The notes under the pieces are model-generated. The model was given only the letters and a program-made list of their open reading frames with translations, was not told the DNA's origin and did no database searches. A stretch of DNA of 64,000 nucleotides from Intestinibacillus massiliensis (lineage in GTDB: Bacteria > Bacillota > Clostridia > Oscillospirales > Butyricicoccaceae). Both the position numbers and the translations under genes were made by a program. Shown here one piece after another: positions 63,187 through 64,000 of the stretch (its first letter is position 1; every line of letters begins with the position of its first letter). The stretch spans positions 1 to 64,000 of the forward strand of contig JAJUJC010000002.1 in the NCBI GenBank assembly GCA_029267335.1, written 5' to 3'.

Positions 63187-64000
63187 ATGTTTGACAAACT
63201 TGACGCGCTTGAAACGCGCCTTTCCGAGCTGGAGAGCCGTATTTCCGCGCCCGATCTGTACGCCGATCCCGAAAACGCCGCCAAGCTGCTGCGCGAGCAG
63301 GGCGAGCTTGCGCCCATCGTCGAGGCGTACCGCGCCTACAAGCGGGCGCAGCGCACGATCGCCGACGCGACGGAAATGCTGTCCGACCCCGAGCTGCGCG
63401 AAATGGCGCAGGACGAGCTTGCCGCCGCCAAGGCGGACGAGGCGCGGCTCGAAGCCGAGCTCAAGCTGCTGCTGCTGCCGCGCGACCCGAACGACGGCAA
63501 AAACATCATCGTGGAGATCCGCGGCGGTGCGGGCGGCGAGGAAAGCGCGTTGTTCGCCGCGTCGCTCTATCGGATGTACTCGATGTACGCCGCCGCGCGC
63601 GGTTGGAACGTCGAGGTCATGAACGCAAATGAGACCGAGCTTGGCGGCTACAAGGAAATCATTTTTCAGGTGACGGGCGACAGCGTGTATTCGCGGCTCA
63701 AGTTCGAGTCCGGCGTGCACCGGGTGCAGCGCGTGCCCGAGACCGAGTCGCAGGGTCGCGTGCATACCTCGACCGCGACCGTCGCCGTGCTCCCCGAGGC
63801 GGAGGAGCTCGATTTCAAGATCGATCCGGGCGACCTGCGCGTCGATACGTTCCGCTCCTCGGGCGCGGGCGGTCAGCACATCAACAAAACCTCGTCCGCG
63901 ATCCGCATCACCCACCTGCCGACCGGCACGGTCGTCGAGTGTCAGGACGAACGCTCGCAGTTCAAAAACCGCGACAAGGCGATGCGCGTGCTGCGCACCC
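63187..64000 (+). CDS. prfA: Peptide chain release factor 1 (3' end beyond window)
   Basis: 271 of about 355 codons visible, open at the right edge. The N-terminal helical domain starts [19 protein letters not shown]. The decoding domain holds the [12 protein letters not shown] region, and the catalytic GGQ lies in [12 protein letters not shown] near residue 229. It releases peptides at UAA and UAG. ATG 63187 follows CAGGAGGC. Typical RF1 spacing before GGQ excludes RF2. Confidence 0.96.
   Translation, partial: MFDKLDALETRLSELESRISAPDLYADPENAAKLLREQGELAPIVEAYRAYKRAQRTIADATEMLSDPELREMAQDELAAAKADEARLEAELKLLLLPRDPNDGKNIIVEIRGGAGGEESALFAASLYRMYSMYAAARGWNVEVMNANETELGGYKEIIFQVTGDSVYSRLKFESGVHRVQRVPETESQGRVHTSTATVAVLPEAEELDFKIDPGDLRVDTFRSSGAGGQHINKTSSAIRITHLPTGTVVECQDERSQFKNRDKAMRVLRT

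Overview
The window looks like a chromosomal segment of a GC-rich member of the Clostridia (Bacillota). The case rests on CtsR-McsA-McsB-ClpC with CtsR operators, a GlcT-type PTS antitermination system, pyruvate phosphate dikinase, a clostridial 2[4Fe-4S] ferredoxin, an energy-coupling-factor transporter module, GGAGG ribosome binding sites and consensus TTGACA/TATAAT promoters. The gut Oscillospirales / Butyricicoccaceae type is a guess from codon use and gene content; no 16S is present.

Layout. 1-4580 (minus): the 5' part of a secreted protein with 36-bp tandem repeats, then the PTS operon glcT - EIICBA - HPr, with an RNA antiterminator site overlapping a terminator. 4932-12538 (minus): ppdK, a membrane protein, a CPA2 antiporter, an ArsB/NhaD-type permease with a small partner protein, and a 56-residue ferredoxin. 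12698-17639 (plus): the CtsR-controlled ctsR-mcsA-mcsB-clpC operon. 17669-20367 (plus): a glycine riboswitch with terminator in front of an AGCS symporter, then an exported copper-amine-oxidase-like-domain protein. 20410-22284 (minus): a 624-residue P-loop protein I take to be DUF4914/PEPCK-like.

22498-31076 (minus) is a compact phage structural cassette: terminase, portal, scaffold-like protein, capsid, connector, tail-like protein and small membrane proteins. It has no integrase, repressor, replication gene, tape measure or recognisable lysin. It is read from one near-consensus promoter whose spacer holds a perfect LexA (SOS) box. This is the most interesting object in the window.

31177-35664 (minus): YbjN-like protein, flavin reductase-like protein, FtsK/SpoIIIE and UppP. 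35863-39469: HAD hydrolase, zinc-ribbon membrane protein and a GntR-ABC module. 39752-46306 (plus): YgiQ radical SAM protein, diguanylate cyclase, a MarR-MATE pair with matching operators, an Lrp regulator behind an early terminator, and an rRNA-type methyltransferase. 46449-54168 (plus): ecfA1-ecfA2-ecfT-truA, a beta-propeller-like membrane protein, a CvpA-like protein and a zinc-finger Clp ATPase. 54430-54976 (minus): five tRNAs (Gly, Arg, His, Gln, Lys) behind a perfect consensus promoter. 55113-57266 (minus): two LacI-family regulators. 57743-64000: a YjdF-like membrane protein, a small protein on the minus strand, cyclophilin, a degenerate GDPD-like protein, an ABC-F protein, a DUF218 protein and the start of prfA.

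Themes. Carbon uptake is tied to PEP supply: a PTS that spends PEP sits beside PPDK, which can make it. Much control is visible in the DNA or RNA: RAT antitermination, glycine riboswitch, CtsR operators, LexA box, MarR and GntR palindromes. A dispersed GC-rich repeat sits directly at the 3' end of three genes.
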